Assembly: GCA_009760855.2 (NCBI GenBank)
Contig: WPIO01000052.1
Coordinates: 1,698,501-1,762,500, forward strand
DNA length: 64,000 bases
Direction of reading: 5' to 3'
Source of the DNA: Cristatella mucedo
Lineage: Eukaryota > Bryozoa > Phylactolaemata > Cristatellidae
How positions within the stretch are numbered: the first letter of the stretch is position 1; the number at the start of each line of letters is the position of its first letter. The notes under the pieces were generated by a model. The model was given only the letters and a program-made list of their open reading frames with translations. It did no database searches and was not told the DNA's origin. The position numbers and the translations under genes were made by a program. Below are positions 38,526 to 49,974 of the stretch, piece by piece.

Positions 38526-40264
38526 ATTAACAAGAGCAAAGGCTCACGTGTTCCTCACATCTGCCACTCCGTTCGTGCACAGTGTCCTTCTCGTGCATAT
38601 GCGTAATACTGACACTGTGAATTCTATCACTACTCAATTGAGACCATTCCTTTATAGAATGTGTACGATTTCACGGAAAGTTATGATGCAGCATCACTGC
38701 AGCAGGGACCTCGAAGGGTCGGTTACCATAGACGGTCCTTAGACTGCCGATTTGTTGCTCGTTCAGGTCGCTGAAAGCAGCTCGCTATCGCTAGCATCGA
38801 GAATTGCGACCTGGGCACAAATAAGCAACGTCCTCAACCTTTTCTATGTAGAATGCCCCGTGCGTCTGCTTATCAAATCCACCAACAAACCTAAAACGGC
38901 TCACATTACAACCGCACTATACACCCGCATACCCCAGTAACGGTGCACATTACTTGGTACTGCTCCCTTTCCGAAAAAGTTTTTTGAAGCTACTTATCAC
39001 CCTTTTATTTATATTCTCCTCATACTATTTTACAATTATGACTGCTGCGGCGATCTCAACTCCGTCCGGTGTTGGCTTAGCGTCTTTCCGGGGAAACCCT
39101 CTTTCATACCAGCCTCGCGGATTAGAACACGGGCTGTAGGCGGGACTAAGTCAACATTCAAATCTGTCGTGGGCGAGACTAAATCTACCGCGTAAACGTC
39201 CTAACTAGGCGGAAAGTCGGCGCCTGTGAGCGAGGAAAGTATCTGCCGTGTAAACGCAGCTTCACGGTTACAATGTCGGGACACGACGTTTGGTCCGCAA
39301 ACGCAGCGTTGGTAACTGTGCCAGAACTTGCCGACGCGCGATGAATACTCGGTGAAACTTGCCGACGCGCGGTGAAGCCCTGGACCTCAGAAGCACGACT
39401 AGCCACTTGTGGGTACGGCGCCAGCGCACACGGGTAGAGTCCACGGCGGTAGCGGGACTCAACGTAACAGCAACGAAGACCAGCGTGTCCATAGCTTAAG
39501 ATAACAAGTCCATACCCGTAGCGAAGAGTAGTAGCCTATTCGACAGATGGTTGCAGGCGTCTAGCATAAGCCATGGCGCACATCTCTCGCATGTCGCCCC
39601 AGCGCACGACAAGACGGCCGACGGGCCAACGGCCTCGGGTGCAACTTCCGCCTGGCATTACGCGTAGCGCTCAACTCCTGTCTAGGTCAAAGACTGGAAA
39701 ACAACTATCTGCATATTAGGTTATGCCTGCATTTAAGCTTCGAGAAATGCATAGCCGCTTTCTAGTCGTTATAACTAGGGAGACGCGAATGATATTTCGG
39801 CAGTCATAATCTGGCTGCTCCCGCGAACTCCGGTCGCTGCCGCGGCTGCTACCGGGCTACGCAAACTGGAAATACCCGAAGTCTCGCATCGAACTCAAGC
39901 AGCTGTAGTGCGCTATCAACCTGGAGCGCAAATCAAATAAATCCAATAATTGCTGCGCGGTATGCTACGAGTATTTGGGCATGTTCGGGTATGCTCAGTC
40001 TGCTCGTTCGGCTGCGCTCCGGTACTGGCAGGTCCAGTCTGAGTAATTACACCAGGCGGAGATGGCAGACCGGTGGCCTTGACGGATCGAGTGATCATAT
40101 GCCTGATGAGACCGCGTATGATGCTATTGGTTAGAGACTGTCGCTGGCATAAAACAACTAAGTTTAATGCCAAAGGCATACAATTTCATATTTGAAATAG
40201 GTGGGCAGCCGGGTTACCAAAATTGACTATACAGATACAGCGTTAGCTAATATTACAGCAAGTT
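38526..40264. other. No gene recognised
   Basis: Mixed composition. A short direct repeat of AACTTGCCGACGCGCG occurs at about 39,325 and 39,356. No domains in any frame. Confidence 0.4.
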
Positions 40265-40389
40265 GTCAGAATGGCCGAGTGGTCTAAGGCGCCAGACTCA
40301 AGGCGACTTACCTTGCAAAGCAGTATGGCAAGGGCTATGGGTGTTCTGGTCCTCGTAAGAGGGCGTGGGTTCAAATCCCACTTCTGACA
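40265..40389 (+). tRNA. tRNA-Leu(CAA) with 41-nt intron
   Basis: The acceptor arms GTCAGAA and TTCTGAC pair perfectly, with A as discriminator at 40,389. The D arm is class II (GGCCGAGTGGTCTAAGGC). The anticodon stem is CCAGA/TCTGG and the anticodon CAA lies at 40,299-40,301. A 41-nt intron (40,303-40,343) sits after base 37, the canonical position, and contains its own CCTTGC/GCAAGG hairpin. A long variable arm (TCCTCGTAAGAGGG) and a T arm with GGTTCAAATCC follow. A T5 pol III terminator is at 40,394-40,398. It decodes UUG. The mature sequence differs from the copy at 42.8 kb only by one D-loop base. Confidence 0.96.
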
Positions 40390-40393
40390 AATA

Positions 40394-40398
40394 TTTTT
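40394..40398 (+). terminator. Pol III terminator of tRNA-Leu
   Basis: T5 run starting five bases after the mature 3' end. Confidence 0.8.
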
Positions 40399-40871
40399 AG
40401 CTATCTTGTCGTTTTTGGAATAATCTGACAGTAAGGCAAGTACATTGACAAGCCAAGCGCTGTTCACAAGTAACGATAAATAGAGCAGCACACGATAGGC
40501 CCGTTCACTATGCAGTAGTATGCTCAGTGCAAAGTAGGGCACTATGTGCCGAGCTATTGCAATTAGCTTTGGGTTGTAACAAACTAGCATCATGTTGGAA
40601 GCACCAGCAGGTCCTTGGCGTCTGCCCTTCGTACTTGCAGTGATCAATATAGAATTGCTTGCTGCTGTACTCGAAACTACGATATGCATAGTAAAGAATG
40701 AGATTCCAACGAGTCCTGACAGTCATTGCAGCCTTATCGAGACCTAGTTTCTTAATGCATGCAGAAAAGCTCATCTTTTGTCAAACTAGGAACACGAGTT
40801 CGTATCACCCCACATTACAAAGATGTTTAGCATTCATGTGGCAGGCATAACTAATTGACTGCTGAAATAGT

Positions 40872-40935
40872 AGTAATAGTTTTAGTAATACATTTGATAA
40901 TAGCACTCTCAGATAACTCAATGTCTCGCTAGATA
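40872..40935 (-). mobile_element. LINE-A tail fragment (inverted)
   Basis: The reverse tail hairpin (ACATTTGATAATAGCACTCTCAGATAAC, degenerate) abuts the truncated 5' end of the next, plus-strand LINE-A copy. Confidence 0.6.
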
Positions 40936-42590
40936 CTTAGCCTCAGGTCATGTCCCAGCACCTTTCAAACAAGCTGTAGTCAGGCCACTTCTCAAGAAAG
41001 CTACACTTGACCAAGAGAACTTGAGCAACTACCGCCCAGTTTCCCTTCTACCATTCCTATCAAAGACACCCGAAAGGGTCGTGGCGGACCAGCTGAACTC
41101 ATATATCGAAACCTCACACCTTGCTAGTAAGTTTCAGTCTGGCTTAAGAGCTAATCACTCCACAGAGTCAACGTTGCTTAGGGTATACAACGACCTACTT
41201 AGGAATGCAGACATGGGTAGAGTGTCTCTGCTTGTTTTTCTCGATCTTTCGGCAGCTTTTGATGCCATCGATCACAAAGTTCTTTTAGAGCGCCTCTCAT
41301 CTCGCCTGGGCATCACTGGCACTGCTCCGCAATGATTCAGGTCCTATCTCAGTGGGAGACTCCAGAATATTGACATGAATGGACAAAGATCATCTGATGT
41401 ACCTCTGAAATATGGCGTACCTCAGGGCCCCGTGCTAGGTCCGGTTCTTTTCACGGTTTATACTCTGCCTCTTGCTGATGTGATTGCCAAGCACAATCGA
41501 GGCTTTCACTTCTATGCGGATGACACTCAGTTGTACCTTTGCTTTGATCCCTCGCAGCCTTCGAGCACCTCAAATTCTCTCAACTCGCTTGCTACATGTA
41601 TTGATGACATCCACACGTGAATGGCAGCACATTTTCTAAAACTAAATGACGATAAAACTAACTTTCTAGTTATGGGCAAACCAAGTGCGATTCACAAATT
41701 GGAAAGGCTGAAACTCAAAATTGGCTCTGCCAGCATATCTCCAGTTGAATCAGCTCGAAATCTAGGTGTCATATTCCAAAGCGACCTCTCGTTAGACGAC
41801 CACATCAGCTCCACAGTCAAATCTGCCTATTTTCAGCTTCATAACATTGCTAAAATTCGGGCTTGTTTAGATAAGGATACCACGTCCAAGTTGGTACATG
41901 CATTCGTGACATAACGTCTCGACTTCTGCAATTCACTGCTTGCTAGGCTACCAGCATGTGCGATGGGGCGATTGCATCTGGTGCAAAATTCCTCAGCTAG
42001 GCTTGTCTGTCGTGAGCATCGAAGTTGCCACATCAGTCCGCTTCTGGCCGACCTGCACTGGCTACCAGTCAAGCAAGGTTTTGTCGCTCACTTTTAGGTC
42101 CCTTCATTCTATGGCTCCAGCCTATCTCTCAAATATACTCCCCCATCAGGCCAAGCATCGTACCACCGGCTTTTCGGAATCCAACAGTCTACAAATACCT
42201 CGTACAAACCTCAAATGCTTTGGAGACCGGGCATTTAGTTCGTATGCTCCCAAAGCCTGGAACTGCCTCCCGACCTGCGTCAGAACATCCCCTGACCTGA
42301 CCACATTTAAAAGGAACTTAAAAACACACCTATTTAGGACAGCATTTAGTGGGTGCCTGTGATTCGTCCTTCATGTGCTTATGCGTGCCGACACTGTGCA
42401 TGCTGCCACTAACCACATTTGCATGGTGACCCTGTGCATGTCACCCTTAACCATGTGCATGTCACCTCTAACCATGATTTTACTCACCATTCAATTGCAT
42501 TTCCCTTTGCAGCAAACGTAAAGCGCCTTAGAGAGATTAAGTTCTCTGAGGGCGCTTTATCAAGTGCACTATTATTATCAAGTGCATTTT
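40936..42590 (+). mobile_element. Young LINE-A copy (reverse transcriptase to tail)
   Basis: The plus strand encodes RT in two frames: 41,021-41,335 ([32 protein letters not shown]) and 41,375-41,620 (GVPQGPVLGPVLF, FYADDTQLYL). MAAHFLKLNDDKTNFLVMGK follows at 41,621-41,914, then the C-terminal domain to 42,362 with a small deletion after LHWLPVKQ. TGA codons at 41,333-41,335 and 41,618-41,620 stand at tryptophan positions and are shared with the 19.4-22.2 kb copy. By eye the two copies differ at about 2 of 280 bases around the YADD box. The 3' UTR, tail hairpin and ATTATTATC end are intact. The 5' end is truncated at about 40,936. Confidence 0.95.
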
Positions 42591-42840
42591 TATTCGACCT
42601 ATAGTCCTTATTTCGCTTCTTACATTTTGAGTGACTCTGTGACCATAAGCTGTTCAGTCGAACAGCTGACGATCAACACTGGGCTGCCAGCATTAGGCTC
42701 AATTTTCCTCCAGCCTTCGCAGAGGTGATAGATACCAAGCATACCACCCCCAACATATTTGCAGAGCTCAAGAAGTGATTAAGTTTAGTAGGGTTGCTAA
42801 AAATATGTTGGTGTGTAATGCATGACTTAAAAAAAATATT
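42591..42840. other. Short unassigned spacer
   Basis: An A8 run at 42,829-42,836 acts as a T8 terminator for the minus-strand tRNA. Nothing else seen. Confidence 0.5.
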
Positions 42841-42965
42841 TGTCAGAAGTGGGATTTGAACCCACGCCCTCTTACGAGGACCAGAACGCCCATATGCCTT
42901 GCTTAACTGGTTCGCAAGGTAAGTCACCTTGAGTCTGGCGCCTTAGACCGCTCGGCCATTCTGAC
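42841..42965 (-). tRNA. tRNA-Leu(CAA) with 41-nt intron
   Basis: The acceptor is GTCAGAA/TTCTGAC, the anticodon CAA, and the T arm has GGTTCAAATCC. It is read 42,965 to 42,841. The 41-nt intron is at the same position as in the plus-strand gene and also carries a CCTTGC/GCAAGG hairpin, but several intron bases differ while the mature tRNA differs at only one D-loop position. The terminator is a T8 run (42,829-42,836). The two genes point toward each other, with a LINE-A between them. Selection on the mature tRNA but not the intron suggests both copies are functional. Confidence 0.96.
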
Positions 42966-43227
42966 AACCTGTACGAGGTGACGCTATTTATTATCCTAAA
43001 GTAAGTAACTGAGGTCAATATGATGATTCAGGATAAGAGGTACTGGTTTGAAATATAGGTCATTGAAGCGCCTGACGAGACGACTAGTCCAGTTGGGTGT
43101 TCAGCAGTCGAGATCGGCATTTGGTTCAGCTTGAGAAAACAAATAGGGTAGAAACAATTTCTCTGTTTTGATTAGTTTCAAAATTTGCCAATGTCTTGCA
43201 AAGTTTTTGGAAGATTGATATAAACCA
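42966..43227. other. No gene recognised
   Basis: Unassigned, moderately AT-rich. Confidence 0.4.
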
Positions 43228-43442
43228 ATCAATTGCGTTTCCCTTTGCAGCAAATGTAAAGCGCCTAGAAGAGATTAATAATAATAATAATAATAATAAT
43301 TCACTTGATAATGCGCCCTCAGAGAACTCAATCTCTCTCTAGGCGCTTTACATTTGCAGTAAAGTGAAATGCAATTGAAAGATTAAGTTCTCTGAGGGCG
43401 CTTTATCAAGTGCATAATAATAATAATAATTATTATTATTAT
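43228..43442 (+). mobile_element. Solo LINE-A tail interrupted by an inverted solo tail
   Basis: The plus-strand tail GCAAATGTAAAGCGCCTAGAA-GAGATTA stops at about 43,280 and resumes at about 43,380 as AGATTAAGTTCTCTGAGGGC...CAAGTGC plus ATT repeats. Confidence 0.88.
43281..43379 (-). mobile_element. Solo LINE-A tail nested in the loop of another tail
   Basis: It has (ATA)n, then the reverse tail hairpin and ACATTTGCAGTAAAG, about 100 bp in all. The flanks share AGATTA, a likely 6-bp target duplication. It sits exactly in the hairpin loop of the host tail. Confidence 0.88.
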
Positions 43443-44214
43443 TATTAAATGGCCATGGCTTCCGAAACCTGGCTTACTAAAGTCTGCGCTTTATTAGGGC
43501 GATTCCTTTAACTGGGCAGCCCAGCTTTGCAAGTCACACCTTCACAATGGCTACCGCCTGCTGGAATGCGCTTTCTGCATTTCGAAAACTCGCACATTGT
43601 CAGGAGGCCTTGGAGTGGCCGGCTTGGGTTAAAGTATTGAGAAAACGAGCTTCGTTCCTAATGTCGCTGTGATAATTACCCCGAGCCTGGAGGTTTGGAT
43701 GTATGCGTTATGCCAAGATTTCTCGTGCAGTGAGAGTCCATGGAACAACAGATGAGGACGAATCGGCGAAACAGTCCCGACACTATGACGATGTGCTACC
43801 AGAGTGTGTAGTTAAATGCCAAATGTAATAAATTACATTTGTCCCCGATAAGCGCATGCCACGTTTCCCTTGTACGAAGGAGTCTGATTCGTCAGATTTG
43901 CTCCAAGAGATTGAGCGTTAGCAGTCAGAGCGAGTCCGCTGATATGGCTGCCTTTTCGACAGGGTCATCAACGATTACGCGAAGTATTAAGAAACCTGAT
44001 GCAGAGACAGCTTTTGGCACAGGTTTGGGGGTTCCACACCCAGCAAATCAATTTCCCTTGCAATTTCTTTCCTATTTAAATTGCTCACGTCTGCAAGGCA
44101 GTCAGCATAAAGTCTTTCAGAACAAATTGCAATTTTTATATTATAATTTTTAGACTCAGAACAACCGAAGACGTCTAGTGAAAGACGGGTCCGACGAATA
44201 GCGGCAATACATTG
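43443..44214. other. No gene recognised
   Basis: It precedes the satellite array. Weak satellite-like words near 43,945 (GATATGGCTGCC) may be a decayed first monomer. Confidence 0.35.
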
Positions 44215-46075
44215 CGATACAGCTGCCAATCCTACAACAAACTTCATAAAACTGCGTCTTGAATTCCAAATTATTCAGAATGGTGTCGCGAGTTACCCAA
44301 TAAACTACATGCAATTGTGCTTGCCCGTTCTTGTACAATGCTTTAAAATAGTCCAGATCAGCCGGCTTTTTTCACGAATTCGAACGGCAGTAAAGCTGGC
44401 ATTTCCAAAAAATGTCTCACGCAAGTGTGGTTTTGAATTCAAAACATAGAGAACATATGCATAGTTTAATAAAAAAAATCATGCGATTGCAATTTCGCGT
44501 TCTCTTGCTATGGCCTCCGATGACCCGGCTCAAATGGCAGCCCAAAACATCCGAATTGCAAGAAAGCTGCCATTTCTAAATAAAAAAAGCTTCCCACAAC
44601 ACAGGTTTTGATTTAAAATGATTGAAAATAGTATTCTAAGTGTACCTATTAGATTTCAGCCGCTTGAGCTGGCCGTTCTAAGGCTGTGGCCTCAGATGGC
44701 CCGGCCCAAATATCAGCCCTAAATAGTCAAACTGCGATACAGCTGCCATGTCAAGAAAAAGGCTTCGAGAAACTGCGGGTTTGATTGCAAAATACAGCAA
44801 GTAATGTTCCAGGTTTACCAAATAAATGTCATGCGATTAGGTACGCTCACTTTTATTCTAAGGCTTCCCATGGCCCGGGCCAGCCAGCCTCTCAACATAA
44901 TTGAACTGCGATGTAGCTGCAAATTTCCTCAGTAAACGTTGTGCGTCTTCCGCAATAATTTCACATTATCCAAAACAGTTTTTTGGTTGTACTCACATCA
45001 CACACTTTCATGCGATTGCTCGTACGCGTTCTCAGGCAGCGGCCTCGAATGGCCCAGGCCAGCGTAAAACTTCGAACTTCGATGCAGCTGCCATTGCCAC
45101 AATAGGTGTCGTGCAAATGCGATTTTTATTTCACGCTATAGAAAACAGGCTTCCGGGTAACCAACCAAATTTCGTAGCATAGCCGACTGACGTCCTCGTG
45201 CGTAGCCCAGTGGCGTTCTTATGCTATGGCTCAAATGGGTCGGGCCAGCCAGCCTTATTGCATATTCTATCTGTGAGGCAGCTGCCATTTCCACAATAAG
45301 AGTAACGCAACTGCCTTTTTGGTTCCACATTATTTAAAAACAGTTTTCCAGGTTTATTTACAAAACTTCGTGCAATTTCACACGTGTCTCAGTCAGAACT
45401 GTTTAATGGCCCGGGCTGCCATGCAATGCGAAACTGCGACACATCTGCCATATTTCCATGATAGGCATCCGTGCAACTGCCGTTTGGGCTTACATTATAA
45501 AAACAGTGTTCCGGCTGTACCAACCCAATAGCATAGCGTATGGGCATTCTAATACTATGGCCTCCGATGGCCCGGGCCAGTCAGCCTCCCTGCATATTCA
45601 AACACCAAAAAACTTGACATTTTAACAATATGCCTAGACCAACTCTGTTTTTATTCCACATTAAATAACAGGGTTTCTGGTTCAACTTCACAAATTCATG
45701 CTACAGCACACGAGCATTTTTAAGCTACTCCCTTCAATGGTCCCGGCCAGCCAGCCTCGCTACATATTCGAACTGTGGTGTAGCTTCTATTTTCTAAATA
45801 GGCTTCGAGAAGCTGCGGTTTATATTCAACATCACAGAAAACAGTGCTCTGGGCTTAATCACTCAATTCCTTGACATCGCAACCCACGTTCTAATGCTAC
45901 GGCCTCTCGTCGCACGGACCAGCTAGCCTCCATGAATCTTCGAACTGTGATGCAGCAGCCATTTTTACTGTAGCCGCTGCACAACCGAGGTTTTGATTCC
46001 ACATTATAGAAAAACGTATTTCGGGCTTACCCACCAAATTCAATGACATAGCACTCAAGTGTTCAAAGGCCGTAC
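44215..46075 (+). repeat. ~172-bp satellite, forward array (about 11 monomers)
   Basis: Anchor words AGCTGCCATTT (or close variants) recur at about 44,220, 44,394, 44,565, 44,741, 44,915, 45,086, 45,280, 45,443, 45,612, 45,782 and 45,954. The mean spacing is about 172 bp. Each unit also shows GATGGCCCGGGCCAGCCAGC, ATTCCACATTAT and AAAACAGTGTTCCGGG-like segments in the same order. Monomers are diverged, with indels. No open frame is maintained. Confidence 0.92.
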
Positions 46076-47720
46076 CATTATAAAGCTTTATCCAATCGCA
46101 TGCAATTTGGTGGTCAAATCCGGCACACTGGTTTCTATGTAGACCTATAGCAAATTGCTTTTTCGTTGACGCATAATTGTTTTGAAAGATTAGCTGTATT
46201 TTAGTCCAAAAATTCAGAGCGGTTGGTGGGGGCAATTGAAGGTCACTGCATTAGAACGGCCATGCGCAATGGCGTGAAATTTAGTTGGTGAATCCAGAAC
46301 ACGGTATGCTGCAATTAGGGATAGAAGCCACAGTTGCGAGGTGCCCATTGTTAAAATTGTAGCTTTATAGCAGATCAAAATTTCAAGAAATGTTGTCGGT
46401 CAAGAAATGTAATTAACGCTGTTTTCTTTAACGTGGAATTAAAACCGAAGTTGCTCAATGCTTTTCGTAGAAACAGCAGCTGTATCGCAGTTCAATTATG
46501 AATAAATCCTAGCTGATTAAACAGCCTCTTTTGTATAGCGACAGAAGAGCCTTTACGGCTATCACCACCGCTTGCAGTGGCGATAAAGGATCGCCCCGCC
46601 ACAGGAACCGAACCCACGACCTCGGGACCGAGGCCGTGAAAGCAACCGCCTTACCCAGTGTGCCATCAGGGCTCAATTATGTTGGGAGGCTGGCTGGCCG
46701 GAACCATTGGAGGTCAAAGCATGAGAACGCGCCAGTAAATCGCATGACATTTTGTGGGTCAACCTAGGAGATAGCTTGCCATAATTTGGAATCAGGACTG
46801 CAGTTGGATGAAGCTTTCTGTGAAAATGGCAGCCGTATCGAAGTTCTACGATTTAGGCTGCCTTTTCGGTCGGGTCATCGGGGGCCATAGCCTAAGAACG
46901 CACGAGCCTTATCGGCTGCAATTTGACCGGTAAACCTGGCATACTTTTTCTTTTATTTGAAATATAAAAAATCCTATTTCGCAAAGCTGTATAAATGACA
47001 GCTTTATTGCGTTTTAAATGTTTTGAGCTGCTATTTGGGCCGGATCGTTCGAGGCCATAGCATGAGAACGTGAAACCTTAATCGCATGAAGTTTTATGGG
47101 TAAACCTGGAACACTATTCTCTATCGTTTAAATTAAAACTGCAGTTACATGAAGCTTTTGTAGAAATTCCGGCTGTATCACAGTTTATCTAGGGCTGCTA
47201 TCAGGTCTGAGCCATTGGAGGCCATAACATGGAGCGCGAAGGCTCAATCACATTAACTCTGGTGCATAAACGTCGAACACTGTTGTCTATAGCTTGGAAT
47301 CAAAACCAAAGTTTCGCTAAAGCTTTTGTAGAAATGGAAGCTCTATTGCAGTTTGAATGTTTTGGGTTGTCATTTGGGCCCGGCCATCGGAGAGCATAGC
47401 ATGAGAACGCGCACGCACAATTGCATGAAGTTTGTTGGGTAAAATTTGCGTAATGTTCCCTATAAATTGAAATAAAAACCGCAGTTGCGTGAAGCACTTT
47501 AATAAATGGCAGCTGTACTGCCGTTTCAATGCATAAAAAGGCTGGCTGGCCCGAGCCATTTGAGGCCACTGCATGAGAACGGGAGAGCGAAATTGCATGA
47601 AATTCGGTGGGTAATACCGTAGCATCACTCTGTATAATTTGGAATTAAAACTGTGGTTTACTTAATAAATATAATAAACTGACGTTTATTTGGAAATGTT
47701 AGTTGCATCGCAGTCATTCG
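46076..47720 (-). repeat. ~172-bp satellite, inverted array
   Basis: The same monomer in reverse complement: AAATGGCAGCTGTATCGCAG-like anchors at about 46,475, 46,827, 46,997, 47,168, 47,338, 47,508 and 47,697, spaced about 170 bp apart once the SINE at 46.5 kb is removed. The polarity switches near 46,075 inside a monomer. Confidence 0.92.
46511..46675 (-). mobile_element. SINE1 copy inserted in the satellite
   Basis: A full SINE1 in reverse (core GGATCGCCCC variant, B box GGTTCGGTTCC-like, TGAGCCCTGATGGCACACT 5' end). It is flanked by CAATTATG at 46,493-46,500 and 46,674-46,681, a clean 7-8 bp target duplication. Removing it restores an ordinary satellite monomer. Confidence 0.92.
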
Positions 47721-48297
47721 TGAGACCCGTGTGACTGAGTGTGAGAACACTGTAAACGAGGCACTTTAAATTAATGGAGGTTTGCTCTAATTTTCTCACG
47801 CGGGTGATCGAAGCGTACTGTCATTCTCAATTATAATGACTCTTAGAGCGTCTCTTGATGAGCTATTCCAAACAATCTGTTGAAATATTTTCCGATGTAT
47901 GTCTTCCTAACGAAGACTCAGTTTTGCGATTCACACATATTTATTCACAAGTTTCAACTCCTTGTGAAGGATTGCAATTTGTTAGCGTACATCGCCAGTA
48001 TGCTCAGCAGGTACTCCAGCCTTCTCGCTGCAATAAAGAAGATGACTAGCTATTCTCAGGACACCTACCTCGAAGGCTCAGCTTTTGGTGAATATGTGCA
48101 TGAAGAGGAACTTGCGTATCTTCTCTTCGCGAGGGAAGCCTCGCTCACGAAATCAGCTTCCCTCCGGCGCACTGGCAAGGCTTTAGTGCAAGATTACTGC
48201 CGCCATCCAATCAAACCAAGAGGGCCCAAGAGAAGAGGCTCGGCAGAGGTTCCAATAAGAAAGCAAGCGATCTGAAACAAGAACAGAGGTCTTCAGC
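47721..48297. other. No gene recognised
   Basis: A plus-strand frame of 131 codons (47,880-48,275) has no recognisable domain or splice context. Confidence 0.4.
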
Positions 48298-48425
48298 TCT
48301 TAGGCCCAACGGTCAAGGTACTCACCTGCCTTCATCGACCGAGGTATTGGGCTCAAGCCCTATTGCGGCTCATGCGATGCATCTAGATAAAGATTACATT
48401 CTCCCAGGGCACTTTGCCAATGAGC
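48298..48425 (+). mobile_element. SINE2 copy (degraded)
   Basis: AACGGTCAAGGTACTCACC, GGGCTCAAGCCC and a tail CATCTAGATAAAGATTAC...CCAGGGCACTTTGCC in the family order. Confidence 0.65.
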
Positions 48426-48479
48426 TACATCCGTTTTTAGGTTCGCGAAGTGAGTTTTCTGCCTGGTAAAAAAATATTT

Positions 48480-49935
48480 GCATGTTGACACTGTGTGTGT
48501 ACAATTTGTGGTTACGTGAAAAATTTCAACAAGCATAATATGGTTAGACGTAACATGCCCATTGTAAACATGTAAATATGGTTAGTGTTAGAATGCTCTG
48601 TGTCAGTACCACAATAGACAAATCACAAGGCTACATTAAATGCTGCAAAAAACAGGTGCGTTGTTAGCTTCTTTTCAAATGTCGTCAAGCAGGGGGATGT
48701 CTTGACGTCAGTCGGAAGTGAGTTCCAGCCTGTGTGCATATGGACTGCAGACACGATCTCCAAAAGATTTGAGGTTCGTATGAATTACGCGTATGAGCTA
48801 CACGATTTGAGTCAGAATAGGGGGTTGTACCATGCCTAGCCTGGCGTATGAGTAATTCTGATAGGTATGCTAGAGCCAGAGAATGAAGAAACTTTAAAAT
48901 GAGTGACAGAACCTTGAAGTCGATGCCCTGCTGACTGGGAGCCAGTGCAGGTTGGCGAGAAGTGGAGTGATTTGACGATTGCGACGCTTACGACAGATAA
49001 GTTTAGCCGCAGAGTTGTGTACCAACTGTAAGCGCCTGATTGCACAGGCCGATAGACCAGAAAGCAGTGAGTTACAGAAGTCGAGACGGGATGCCACGAA
49101 TGCACCGACCAATTTTTATGTAGTGGACCTGTCTAAGCAAGCCCAAATTTTTACTGTGCAGCAGATGTGGTCATCAAGTGAAAGGTCACTTTGGAACAGA
49201 GCACCAAGGTTGCATGCAGATCCAACAGGAATTATGCGGGCAAAGCAGACTTTGAGCATTTAGCTCTCCATTTTCGGAGTCACACTTGGTTCGCCCATAA
49301 GTAGTAAGCTGGTTTTATCATCATTCAATTTGAGAAAGTTGGCTGCCATCCATGTGCACATGTCAGCACTACATACAGAGAGGGATTTGAGAGAATTCGA
49401 CATGCTGAAAGGGCTGAGAAAAATCAAAGCAAAGGCACAACTGGGCCATGCATAGAAGCCTAGATTGAGCTTGGCGATCACATCGGCAAGAGGGAGATTA
49501 TAAAATGCAAAAAGTAGCGGACCAATCACAGAGCCCCGGAGTGCACCCCCACACCCCCCCCCCGTACTTCAGTAGTTCCTCGGAGGATCTTTGCCCGTTC
49601 GCATCAATACTCGGGAGTCTCCCACTGAGATACGATCTGAACCAAAGCAGTGCATTGCTATTGATGTTAAGCCGAGATGAGAGGCGCTCGAGAATGACTT
49701 GTTGATCCGTAGTATCAAATGCTGCAGAAAAGTCTAGCTAAACAAGCAGAGAGACTTTACCCAAGTCTGCATTCCTGCGAAGGTCGTTGTACACAAGAAG
49801 CGATGCAGACTCTATAGAGAGATTGGGCCTAAAACGAGACTGGAAATTACTTGCTAGGTCTGAAGTTTCAATTTAAGAATTCAGCCGGTCTGCCACAACT
49901 CGTCCACTGTCTTTGATAGATATGGTAGAAGGGAG
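48480..49935 (-). mobile_element. LINE-A copy (degraded)
   Basis: In reverse: RT blocks with LLFAFYNLPLADVIAKLNLGF (49,400-49,530), MAANFLKLNDDKTSLLLMGE, and the C-terminal domain with LQLVHNSAAKLICRKRRN and TPLLANLHWLPVS. A partial 3' UTR runs to about 48,480. No tail hairpin is clear. A C8-type run sits at 49,554. Confidence 0.85.
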
Positions 49936-49974
49936 ACTGAAGCTCTCTCGATCTGGTATTGCTTTTTTTTCGTC

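Noticed and set aside
40243-40689. Minus-strand frame of 148 codons
   Set aside because: It lies across the tRNA-Leu gene and has no domain.
44215-47720. CRISPR-like regular repeats
   Set aside because: Spacing is regular but whole monomers are homologous, with no unique spacers; this is a eukaryotic satellite.
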